Below, piece after piece: positions 35,222 through 43,382 of a DNA stretch of 64,000 bases. The translations under genes and the position numbers were made by a program. Location: positions 246,258 to 310,257 of the forward strand of contig JAVJNS010000008.1 of assembly GCA_040217155.1 (NCBI GenBank), written 5' to 3'. The DNA is from Pelagibius sp040217155. Lineage in GTDB: Bacteria > Pseudomonadota > Alphaproteobacteria > Kiloniellales > Kiloniellaceae. The notes beneath the pieces were generated by a model that ran no database searches, had not been told where the DNA came from, and saw nothing but the letters and a program-made list of their open reading frames with translations. Within the stretch, counting starts at the first letter, position 1; each line of letters begins with the position of its first letter.

Positions 35222-37984
35222 CTAACCCGAGTCGCCCGCCGGTGTGGCCGCCCGCGGCGGAAAGACCAGCTTCTGGTAGAGAAAAGGAATGCCCAGCAGG
35301 CTGAACCCCAAGGCGGCGAAGGAAGCAAAGCGCAGCAAGCCCTGCAGCGAGGCCCAGTCGTATATCAACACCTTGGCGGTGGCGATGGCCAGCACCGCCA
35401 AAGCAGCGTAGCGCAGGCTGGCAAAGCCGGTCTTCAGGCCAAGACCGAAGAGAACCCAGGCATAGCAGAGCCAGACCAGAGAGTAGGCCAGCAGTTCCCC
35501 GTCTGCGATCGGCCCGATCTCCAGAGCCACCCCATGAAACGACCTGCGTACTTCCAGCGTCAGGTAGACGAAGATCAATGACAAGGCGTAGACCGCCGCC
35601 GCCATGGCCAGCTTGCGCCGACCGTCGGCCCGCAGTTCCCTGGCAAACAGCAGGGCAAAGCACGCCGGAACCAGGTAGGCCAGTGCCAGCAGATTGAACA
35701 GCGGCCAAGAGCCGACCGTCTGCGGGCTCCACAGAGGATTGTCGACAAGAAGCTGAAATAACGCCGAGTGCACGGCAGCGAGACCGGCCAGCAGCCGCCA
35801 GCCCCACAGCAGGACGGCGCGGCCGCTCCGCCGGTAGGCCCGCAGCCAGCCATAGGCCAGGCTCAGCCAGGCCACGGTCTGCAGCGACTGCTCGGCAAGG
35901 TCGTAGCCGCGATGGCCCAGATCGCCGACAGTGAGATTGCGAATCTCCAGGGTGAGCAGCAGCCAGAGCAGCACCATTGCGCCGCTCTCCAGCAGCAGAA
36001 CCACCTGGCCGTCCGCTTGACGGCGGAAGCTCCGGGCAGCCCACCAGAACGCCAACGCGGGCACGCCGTAGCCATAGAGGATCCAGTTGAGGCCCGGAAG
36101 ACTGCCGAGCGGATAATCCAGCACGTTGTAGTTCAACGCCAGGCGCAGCAGCACCACGGCGGCGACCAGCAAAGCGACGGGGCGCAGGCTGCGCAGGTTC
36201 ATCCGGGTGGAGATCCAGGCGGTCGCCGGCAGCATGAGCGACAGCGCCACCGTCAGCCAGGCCTGTTCCAGAGCCATGGCGAAGGCGAGCCCGAGTGCGG
36301 CAACGCCGCCGAGAGCGTAGATCGCGAGCAGCAGGTCGTTGCTGCGCCCGCCCCCGGGACGAGGCGGCCGCCGGCGGAGCTGTATCGCTGCGGCGAGTTC
36401 GAGAACGGCAACCCCAATTGCCGCTGCCGACCAGGTGAGATCCACACCTAGACCGGTGATACGCCAAAAGGCGACGGCGAGCAGCAGAACCGGGACAACT
36501 GCGGAGACGCCGGCCCACAGCGCCGGGCGCCGCGCACCCGCCAGAGCCAGGAACCCGGTGGCGGCGAAGAGCATGCCGAAGATCACCGACACGACCACAA
36601 AGGCGGACAGATCCGGCGGCACGACGGGACCCTGCTGACCGCCATAACCCGTGCCGCGATAGTCGTGAGTAAAGGCCGGCCAATCGGCGATCGCCGGAAG
36701 GTACCAGAGTGCGATGAACGTGACGGTCAGGACCGCGGCTACTAAGGCAAGCCCTTCGAGAACCGGCTCCCGCCAGGCCGCGGCAAGGTAGAGGCAGACC
36801 AGCAGAAAGACCGCGATCAGGGAAACCGGGTCATAGCCGTCCATGCGCACCAGGATGAAGGCGAGAATGGCGGTGGCCAGCGCCCCGGCCCAGGCGATGC
36901 GGTCGGGCGCCGTCCGCGGCCAGATGCGGTCAAGGCCATCGCCTTCGATCCGGTAGCGCAGCGCCAGGAAGAGACCGGCCAGCAGTACCAGGTAGACGCC
37001 CAGCGCCGGGCTGTCCCAGGGCGACCAGATGGCGGCGAACCACAGCAGCGGCCAGAGCACCGCACCAGTGAGTGCGCCCCAGGCCAGCCACCAGCAAGCC
37101 ATGTAGCGGGTGACAGCGAGCGCCGCCCCTGTGAGAGCCAAGAGGTAGGAGAACAGACCCCAGGCCGAGGGCTCCGGTGTGTTGACCAGCAAGGGAGTCA
37201 CAAATCCGCCCAGCAGCGCCAGCACGGCGATCAAGGGCCCCTGCAGAATCGCCAGGCCAAAGGCGGCGAAAGCCACCAGTGCCATGAGGGCGAACGCCAC
37301 CAGCGGCGGCAGCAGATCGTAGAGTCCGTAGGCGGCATAAAGGCTGCCGAAGGCCGAGGAGAGCCCCGCCGCGGTCAACGCCGGCGGCAGGTAATTGGGA
37401 CCGATGGCGGCGATGGCGCGCTGCAGCGGGCGGCGGCGCAGCCATTCTCCGGCGACGGTCAGCGCCGCGCCGAAGAAGAAGCCGCAGAGCACGCGCCCCC
37501 AGGGCCCGAGGGCCAGCCAACCGCGGTCGTAGCTGTACTTGGCGAGGAAAAGCCCGGCCAGTGCCAATGTCGCCCCGCCCAACCAGATTAGGCCGCGCGT
37601 GGTCAGCCAATGCTCGAGGCCGCGGCCGGAACTGGGGACGGGAGCCATGGACGCTTCGGGCGCTTTGGGCGCTTCGGCAGACTCCCTCGCCGCCTCCGAC
37701 ACCACCCGTGGCGGTGTTTCGTCAGCCGCGGCGGGGAGATCCTCCATGACCGGCCGCGAGGTCGGCGGCGCCGCTTCTTCCGCTGCGGCTTGCTCATCGC
37801 CGAGGACTCGGCGGCGCAGATCCGAGAGGTCGGCCGTCAGGGAATCGAGGCGCCTGCGAAGAACCGTGATCTCACTCGCGGAGGGTCCCCGGCCCCGGGA
37901 GAAAGCGGCGATGCCGAGTGCCGGTCCGACCAGCAGGTAAAGCACCAGGGAGCCGCCCAGAAGAATCCACAACATATCGTCCAT
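35222..37984 (-). CDS. DUF2339 large polytopic membrane protein
   Basis: The 920-residue protein has an N-terminal anchor helix, a coiled-coil stretch (ITVLRRRLDSLTADLSDLRRRV), a Pro/Ala/Glu-rich linker (about 65-120) and then some 25 hydrophobic helices, beginning with the DUF2339 hallmark WLTTRGLIWLGGATLALAGLFLAKYS. The segment AIAAIGPNYLPPALTAAGLSSAFGSLYAAYGLY is also typical. Its function is unknown. It starts 30 bases after the acyltransferase fusion gene and is probably the last gene of that operon. Confidence 0.88.
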   Translation of the reverse strand: MDDMLWILLGGSLVLYLLVGPALGIAAFSRGRGPSASEITVLRRRLDSLTADLSDLRRRVLGDEQAAAEEAAPPTSRPVMEDLPAAADETPPRVVSEAARESAEAPKAPEASMAPVPSSGRGLEHWLTTRGLIWLGGATLALAGLFLAKYSYDRGWLALGPWGRVLCGFFFGAALTVAGEWLRRRPLQRAIAAIGPNYLPPALTAAGLSSAFGSLYAAYGLYDLLPPLVAFALMALVAFAAFGLAILQGPLIAVLALLGGFVTPLLVNTPEPSAWGLFSYLLALTGAALAVTRYMACWWLAWGALTGAVLWPLLWFAAIWSPWDSPALGVYLVLLAGLFLALRYRIEGDGLDRIWPRTAPDRIAWAGALATAILAFILVRMDGYDPVSLIAVFLLVCLYLAAAWREPVLEGLALVAAVLTVTFIALWYLPAIADWPAFTHDYRGTGYGGQQGPVVPPDLSAFVVVSVIFGMLFAATGFLALAGARRPALWAGVSAVVPVLLLAVAFWRITGLGVDLTWSAAAIGVAVLELAAAIQLRRRPPRPGGGRSNDLLLAIYALGGVAALGLAFAMALEQAWLTVALSLMLPATAWISTRMNLRSLRPVALLVAAVVLLRLALNYNVLDYPLGSLPGLNWILYGYGVPALAFWWAARSFRRQADGQVVLLLESGAMVLLWLLLTLEIRNLTVGDLGHRGYDLAEQSLQTVAWLSLAYGWLRAYRRSGRAVLLWGWRLLAGLAAVHSALFQLLVDNPLWSPQTVGSWPLFNLLALAYLVPACFALLFARELRADGRRKLAMAAAVYALSLIFVYLTLEVRRSFHGVALEIGPIADGELLAYSLVWLCYAWVLFGLGLKTGFASLRYAALAVLAIATAKVLIYDWASLQGLLRFASFAALGFSLLGIPFLYQKLVFPPRAATPAGDSG

Positions 37985-38014
37985 GCTTCAGTTCCTCCTC
38001 GGTAGGCCACGCCC

Positions 38015-41000
38015 TCAGGCGGCGCTCTGGTTTCCCAACAGTTCTTCAGCCAAGGTCCTGACTCCGGGGTGGTCGATCTTGCCGCTGCCCAGCAGCGGCA
38101 GCTTCTCCACGGTGAAAATCTGCCGCGGCACCATTAACTCACTGGCGCCGGCGGCGCGGGCGTGAGTTGAGATTTCATCACGCCCGGCTGCCGCGCGCTC
38201 GGTCAGCAGCACCAGCTGCTCGCCCTTGCGGGCATCCGGCAAGGCGACCACGGCATGCATCTGTTCGGGCCAGAGGCCGCTTACCAGATCCTCGACAGCG
38301 CCGAGAGAGACCATCTCGCCGGCGATCTTGGCAAAGCGCTTGGCGCGGCCGAGGATGGTCATGAAACCCTCCTCGTCCAGGGAAACGATATCGCCGGTGT
38401 CGTACCAACCGTCCTGCGGCGGCTCCAGTTCGCCCGGCCGCTCGGACTTCAGGTAGCCAAGCATGATGTTGGGCCCGGCGACCAGGAGACGCCCGCCCTC
38501 CTCGACGCCGGGCACCGGCTCGAGGCGGTGGTCGACGCCCGGCAGCAAACGGCCGACCGAGCCGGCCTTGAAGTGCATGGGGGAATTCACGGCGATCACC
38601 GGCGCGCATTCGGTGGCGCCGTAACCCTCGAGGATGCGCAGCCCGAACTTTTCCATCCACTGGCGGCGGGTCTCGTCGCGGACCTTCTCGGCACCGGCGA
38701 AGACGTAGCGCATGGCATAGAAATCGTAGGGATGCGCCATGCGGGCATAGCCGCTCAGAAACGTATCCGTGCCGAACATGATGGTGGCATTGGTGTCATA
38801 GGCCAGAACCGGCACGATGCGGTAGTGCAGCGGCGAAGGATACATGAAGGTCTTCACACCGGAGTACAGCGGCAGCAGCATGCCGCCGGTCAGGCCGAAA
38901 GAGTGAAACACCGGCAGGGCGTTGAACACACTATCAGTCGGATTGAAGTCGAGGCGCGCCGCAAGCTGCCGGCAGTTGGCCAGCAAGTTGTCGTGGCTCA
39001 GCACCACACCCTTGGGCTTGCCCTCGGAACCGGAGGTGAACAGCACCATGGCCGGTGCCACGGGATCGAGCCCCTTGACCCCGCAAGCGCGGCGGTGAAC
39101 GGTTCCAACGAAGGGACGCGCCAACAGGCCGTAGAGCTTGGAAAAGATCCCGATCTCGCGGCGCAGGTCCTCCAGGTAGACGACCTCGACCTCGGCGGCC
39201 AGCGCCTTGGCCACGTCATCCAGCTTGGCCTGTTCGATGAAGCGGCGCGAGGTGTAGACCGTGGCGATCTCAGCCGTCTTGCAGGCGGAGATCAGGTTGG
39301 CGCTGCCGGCGGTGAAGTTCAGCATCGCCGGCACTCTTCCGAAGGCCTGCAGGGCAAAGAAGGTCACCACGGCGCCGGCGGCGCTCGGCAGCATCAGGCC
39401 GACGACCTGGCCGCGCCGGCTGCGCCTGGCGATCTTCCGGCCCAGCACCAGAGCCCCGGTGATGAGACGATTGTAGGTCAGCGGCTTGCGCTCCACATCC
39501 TCGACCGCCGGCTTGCTGCCGCCATGGAGTGCGCGCGCTTCCAACAGCGCCTGGAACAAGGTGCGCGGCTCCTGGTGATGGATGCGGAACATCATGTCGG
39601 ACATCACCTCGTAGAGGGCATTGCCGGCGAGCTGGCGGCGGCGGCGGCCGCGCGCCTCAACGGGGATCTCAAAGTGCCGCGGCGGCAGCACGGTAATGGT
39701 GATCTTGGGGAACAGGCGCAGGCGGAACTTGCCTTTGAGGCGAGAGAAGCGACTGAACTGCGCCCCGTCGATGCGCACCGGCAGAATCTGCGCGCCGGAC
39801 TTGTCGGCGACCATGCCCGGCCCCTCGTAGACCTTCATTAGCGCGCCGGTCACGGTGATGCGCCCCTCGGGGAAGATGACGCAGTGCTTGCCCTTCTCCA
39901 CCTCGCGGATCAGGGCGCGGGTGGCCAGCGGCGAGGTCGGGTTCAAAGGAAAGGCCTCGACCAGCGCCATGAAGGGCCTTACCCACCAGCGCGCCGCCAT
40001 GTGGGTGTCGATGGCGAACATCGGGCGGCCGGGCAGAAAGGCGGCCAACAGTGGTCCATCGAGAAACGACACGTGGTTGACCACCACCACCGCTTTATCT
40101 CCAGCGGCCTTGATGTGCTCTCTGCCATGCACCTCGACGCGATAGAACAGGCGGAAGAACCCGGCGACGAGTCCTTTCATCAGTTCCTGCGGCAAGAGTT
40201 TGCAGACGTAGTAAGCGGCAACGACGTTGGCGGCGGCGATCACCAGAAAAACGCCGGTGACCGCCAAGCCGATCTTGAACAGCAGGGCCGCCGCCACGGC
40301 GCCGATGACCATGAAAAGCGCGTTCATCACGTTGTTGGCGGCGATGGTGCGGGCACGGTGATCGACGTCGGCGCGGGCCTGCACGATGGCATAGAGCGGC
40401 ACGATATAGAGTCCACCGCAGATCGAGATCAGCAGCAGGTCGGCGAGGATGCGCCAGTGCGCCGCCACGGCGAGGAAAGCGGCAGCACCCATCAGCTCGG
40501 CAGGCGCCTCGGCGGCGGGCGCGACCGCCGTGCTGGCGAAGTAGAGATCGATGGAAAAGAGCGCCATGCCCAGCGCGCCGAAGGGGATGGTGCGGGCCGA
40601 GACTTCGCCCTTGAGCAAGCGGTCGCAGCCGATCGAACCGACGCCGATGCCGATGGAGAAGACCGTCATGAAGAGCGTCACCACCTGCTCGTCGCCGCCC
40701 AGCATTTCGTTCGCATAGGGCGGAAACAACAGGATGAAGGTGGCGCCGACCAGCCAGAACCAAGAGATGCCGAGGATCGAGAGGAAGATGTCGCGGTTGC
40801 CGGCGGCGTGCCGCAGGATGGCCCGCGTCTCGCCGAGAAAGTTCCAGTTGACCTTGAGCTGCGGCGCGGTCGCCGGCGCTGGCGGGATCATGAGACTTGC
40901 CGCCCAGCCGAGCAGCGCCACGGCGACGACCGCAGCGGAGATGATCGTCTCGCCACCATCGGTCAGGATCAGCAGGCCACCGGCGATGGTGCCGAGCAGA

Positions 41001-41473
41001 ATAGCGAGAAAGGTTGCCGCCTCGATCAGTGCATTGCCGCCGACCAGTTCCTTGGTCGCCAGGTGTTGCGGCAGGATGCCGTACTTCAGCGGCCCGAAGA
41101 AGGCCGACTGGACTCCCATGAAGAACAGCACGGCAATGAGAAAATCGGCGCGGCCCCAGGCAAAGCCGGCGGCGGCCAAAGCCATGACGGCGACCTCCGC
41201 CACCTTCACGCCGCGGATCATGCGCGCCTTGTCATACTTGTCCGCCAGTTGACCCGCCGTCGCGGAAAACAGGAAGAACGGCAGGATGAAGATGCCGCCG
41301 GCCACCGCCACCAGCAGCTTGCCGTCCGTGCCGCTGTCGACGGCCAGTCGGAACAGGATCAGCATCACCAGCGCGTTCTTGAACAGATTGTCGTTGAAGG
41401 CGCCAAGAAATTGCGTCGCAAAGAGCGGCAGAAAGCGGCGGCTCTTCAGAATTTCCAGAATACGGTCCGACAT
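38015..41473 (-). CDS. aas: Aas-type fusion: lysophospholipid flippase, acyltransferase and acyl-ACP synthetase
   Basis: The 1152-residue protein joins three parts. Residues about 1-420 are a 12-helix MFS transporter like LplT, which flips lysophospholipids inward (begins LPLFATQFLGAFNDNLFKNA). Residues about 430-640 are a PlsC-type acyltransferase with NHVSFLD and FPEGRITVTG. Residues about 660-1145 are an AMP-forming acyl-ACP synthetase with LFTSGSEGKPKGVVLSH and YGATECAPVIAVNS. Together they re-acylate lysophosphatidylethanolamine at the inner membrane. In E. coli LplT and Aas are separate. The ATG at 41473 has AGGA upstream; a TTG seven codons earlier is less likely. Confidence 0.92.
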   Translation of the reverse strand: MSDRILEILKSRRFLPLFATQFLGAFNDNLFKNALVMLILFRLAVDSGTDGKLLVAVAGGIFILPFFLFSATAGQLADKYDKARMIRGVKVAEVAVMALAAAGFAWGRADFLIAVLFFMGVQSAFFGPLKYGILPQHLATKELVGGNALIEAATFLAILLGTIAGGLLILTDGGETIISAAVVAVALLGWAASLMIPPAPATAPQLKVNWNFLGETRAILRHAAGNRDIFLSILGISWFWLVGATFILLFPPYANEMLGGDEQVVTLFMTVFSIGIGVGSIGCDRLLKGEVSARTIPFGALGMALFSIDLYFASTAVAPAAEAPAELMGAAAFLAVAAHWRILADLLLISICGGLYIVPLYAIVQARADVDHRARTIAANNVMNALFMVIGAVAAALLFKIGLAVTGVFLVIAAANVVAAYYVCKLLPQELMKGLVAGFFRLFYRVEVHGREHIKAAGDKAVVVVNHVSFLDGPLLAAFLPGRPMFAIDTHMAARWWVRPFMALVEAFPLNPTSPLATRALIREVEKGKHCVIFPEGRITVTGALMKVYEGPGMVADKSGAQILPVRIDGAQFSRFSRLKGKFRLRLFPKITITVLPPRHFEIPVEARGRRRRQLAGNALYEVMSDMMFRIHHQEPRTLFQALLEARALHGGSKPAVEDVERKPLTYNRLITGALVLGRKIARRSRRGQVVGLMLPSAAGAVVTFFALQAFGRVPAMLNFTAGSANLISACKTAEIATVYTSRRFIEQAKLDDVAKALAAEVEVVYLEDLRREIGIFSKLYGLLARPFVGTVHRRACGVKGLDPVAPAMVLFTSGSEGKPKGVVLSHDNLLANCRQLAARLDFNPTDSVFNALPVFHSFGLTGGMLLPLYSGVKTFMYPSPLHYRIVPVLAYDTNATIMFGTDTFLSGYARMAHPYDFYAMRYVFAGAEKVRDETRRQWMEKFGLRILEGYGATECAPVIAVNSPMHFKAGSVGRLLPGVDHRLEPVPGVEEGGRLLVAGPNIMLGYLKSERPGELEPPQDGWYDTGDIVSLDEEGFMTILGRAKRFAKIAGEMVSLGAVEDLVSGLWPEQMHAVVALPDARKGEQLVLLTERAAAGRDEISTHARAAGASELMVPRQIFTVEKLPLLGSGKIDHPGVRTLAEELLGNQSAA

Positions 41474-41504
41474 GTGCGAGGTCCTATCCGGCAAGTGGTG
41501 GCTG

Positions 41505-42425
41505 TCACCAGTTCAGTTTGGCGGCGCTTCGGCGCAACCGCCCGGTTCCGAGGAAATTGATCGTCGCAGCGATACTTTTCGGGTGGCCGGCGATCACCGT
41601 ATGCAGCGCCCTGATGGTCATGTGGTCGCGGGCGCCCGGCAGGGCGGTTTCGCCGACGGTCACTAGGCCGTCGTTATTTCCCGTCAGCAGCGGGTTGAAG
41701 CCGCCGCCGCCCTCGGTGCCGCCGGCGATCACCGCCAACTCGACGGCCTCGGGCAGCGGCGCGAAGGGCGGGCCCGCGGCGATTTGGCTGGCCGAGGGGC
41801 CACCGATCCAGTGGAACGGGGTGAAGCCGCTGAGCGCTTCAGCAAGGGCCGAGCCCTGGTTGGGCGGCGCGATCATCACCACACGGCCAAGCGGCAGCCG
41901 CTGCTGCCAAGGACCGTCGCGGCTCAACATTTCACGCAGCACCAGGCCGCCCAGGCTGTGGGTGACGAAAGAGACTTTCTCGACATCCTCGGCACGGGAC
42001 AGGATTTCTTCGATCTGCGCGGCGTGGCCGGCGATATCGTCAGTCAGGCTGGGGTAGCTGATTGCTACCGCCTCGTAGCCGGCGTCCCGCAGCGACCGCT
42101 CCATGTCACGAAACAGATAAGTCGAGCGCCCCATACCATGCAGGAGAAGCACCAGGTGACGGCTTTCCGGGGTCAGTCCCTGCTCTAGCTTCGCCTGCGC
42201 CAAGGCGGCACGGCAGTTCCCGCGCCACTCGAAGTCGCGCGCCGCCTGCTCGCGGTCGAGCAGGCGGCAGACGCCGAACACCACATGTCGCTGCAGCCGC
42301 CAGCCGGCATGGATTTCCTGGTCGGCCCAGAGTTGGGTTCGGTTCAACTGCGCCGCGGAGGCCGCCACGGCAGCGACAACGAGCAGGAACACCAGGCAGC
42401 AGCGGTGCGACAAGCGAGGGCGCAT
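41505..42425 (-). CDS. Secreted lipase-like alpha/beta hydrolase
   Basis: The 306-residue protein has an N-terminal signal peptide (residues about 1-24) and an alpha/beta hydrolase domain with oxyanion segment LLLHGMGRS, nucleophile elbow THSLGG, a likely Asp in NNDGLVTV and His in IRALHTVIAGHPKSI. The helix RSTYLFRDMERSLRDAGYEAVAISYPSL recalls lipase class 2 and LipA proteins. Its likely site is the periplasm, acting on esters or phospholipids. It lies 3 bases after tetR and 31 bases before aas on the same strand. Confidence 0.85.
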   Translation of the reverse strand: MRPRLSHRCCLVFLLVVAAVAASAAQLNRTQLWADQEIHAGWRLQRHVVFGVCRLLDREQAARDFEWRGNCRAALAQAKLEQGLTPESRHLVLLLHGMGRSTYLFRDMERSLRDAGYEAVAISYPSLTDDIAGHAAQIEEILSRAEDVEKVSFVTHSLGGLVLREMLSRDGPWQQRLPLGRVVMIAPPNQGSALAEALSGFTPFHWIGGPSASQIAAGPPFAPLPEAVELAVIAGGTEGGGGFNPLLTGNNDGLVTVGETALPGARDHMTIRALHTVIAGHPKSIAATINFLGTGRLRRSAAKLNW

Positions 42426-42428
42426 GGC

Positions 42429-43037
42429 TCAAGCGCCCTCTGCGTCGGCCGGCGCCGCAAGCGCCCGCCAGCAGGACTCGGCGAGGCGCTCGGCAAAGTC
42501 GCCGATCGGCCCGGTGATGCGCCCATAGACTTTGAAGACCGCCACCTGCAGAACCATGCCGAGCACCATGGCGGTGGCAACTTCGGCATCCTGCTCAGGG
42601 ATCTCGCCGCGCGCGATAGCCGCCTCGAGCACGGATTTCAACACCTTGACCGGGGTCTGCATGTCCTCGGTGACCCGCTCAAGCTGGCCATGCTGGACCA
42701 GCAGCAGGAAGCGAAACATATCCGGATCCCGCTCAAAGAGGCTGCAGAACAGGCCAACCATCGCCTTCAGCTTTGCACGCAACGCCGGACGCGAAGCCTG
42801 CAAAGAGTCGAGTTGGGCCGCCAAGCGCAGATAGTTGTGCGAGAAGAGCTGCCAGACCAGTTCCTCTTTGCCGGGATAGTGGCGGTAGATCGTGCCCTCG
42901 GCGATGCCGGCCGCGCCCGCAATGTCGCCAATGGTGGTGCGGTCGACGCCCTTATCGGCAAAAAGGGCGAGCGCGACCTGCTCGATCTTCTCCTGCGTGC
43001 GATGGCCCCTGGGGCTAACGGGCGAGGCGTTGGGCAT
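42429..43037 (-). CDS. TetR-family repressor
   Basis: The 202-residue protein has a standard TetR DNA-binding domain at about residues 10-58 (TQEKIEQVALALFADKGVDRTTIGDIAGAAGIAEGTIYRHYPGKEELV) and an all-helical effector domain like the AcrR C-terminal class. I chose the ATG at 43037. A longer GTG start (43070) would lie inside the operator palindrome described next, which is unlikely. The gene heads a tightly spaced minus-strand set, so it probably represses itself and the three genes behind it. Confidence 0.92.
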   Translation of the reverse strand: MPNASPVSPRGHRTQEKIEQVALALFADKGVDRTTIGDIAGAAGIAEGTIYRHYPGKEELVWQLFSHNYLRLAAQLDSLQASRPALRAKLKAMVGLFCSLFERDPDMFRFLLLVQHGQLERVTEDMQTPVKVLKSVLEAAIARGEIPEQDAEVATAMVLGMVLQVAVFKVYGRITGPIGDFAERLAESCWRALAAPADAEGA

Positions 43038-43051
43038 CTCGGTTCCAGTAA

Positions 43052-43069
43052 TGAGTGAGCGTTCACTCA
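43052..43069. promoter_or_regulatory. TetR-type operator, perfect inverted repeat
   Basis: TGAGTGA, GCGT, TCACTCA (43052-43069) form a perfect 7-bp inverted repeat with a 4-base centre, a common shape for AcrR-like operators. It starts 15 bases upstream of the tetR ATG and directly follows the -10 of the promoter, covering the likely transcription start. Confidence 0.85.
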
Positions 43070-43098
43070 CATATAGCCTGCCGCTCGCCCAGCTTCAA
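43070..43098 (-). promoter_or_regulatory. Promoter of the tetR-hydrolase-aas-DUF2339 operon
   Basis: On the minus strand TTGAAG (43093-43098), a 17-bp spacer and TATATG (43070-43075) give a sigma70-like promoter pointing into tetR. The operator begins at its -10. Confidence 0.7.
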
Positions 43099-43344
43099 GG
43101 AATTTCGCTGTACTGAGCTAACACCATTGATTTCGTGCGCCTATTCGTCCCGATCCCGAAACAGGTCTCTCCCGGGCCGACTGAGCCTGCAAAGCCTGGC
43201 CGGCGCTTCCTCCCGAAGCCACTCCTGGCCGGAGCGAAACTCCTCTGTTTCCGATCGATGTGGCGATCAGTCATCGGCAAGGCGCCGGATTACGGCTGAT
43301 CCTTGCCGGCGCGTCTTGTGTCCACTTGCGGAGTCGATCAAAAA
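43099..43344. other. Gap between the tetR promoter and the Na/Pi cotransporter
   Basis: No gene is recognised here. The plus-strand reading frame of the cotransporter stays open back to a GTG at 43260, but the extra residues do not look like the family. The only clear signals are the tetR promoter and operator on the left and the Pho-box-like repeat at the right edge. Confidence 0.4.
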
Positions 43345-43362
43345 ATGTAAATTATCTTACAT
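43345..43362 (+). promoter_or_regulatory. Pho-box-like repeat before the Na/Pi cotransporter
   Basis: ATGTAAA (43345-43351), TTAT, CTTACAT (43356-43362) share the shape and spacing of the element upstream of phnD, and both read in the direction of their gene. The two 7-base units with a 4-base spacer match the layout of a PhoB binding site, although the units are inverted rather than direct repeats. The best start codon lies only 20 bases downstream. Confidence 0.5.
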
Positions 43363-43382
43363 TCATAAACCTCTGGAATCGC

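Noticed and set aside
43038..43070. Longer TetR start at GTG 43070
   Set aside because: It would start inside the operator and at the -10, leaving no leader; the ATG at 43037 fits better.
43260..43382. N-terminal extension of the Na/Pi cotransporter from GTG 43260
   Set aside because: The extra 41 residues do not resemble the family and would place the Pho-box-like repeat inside the coding sequence.
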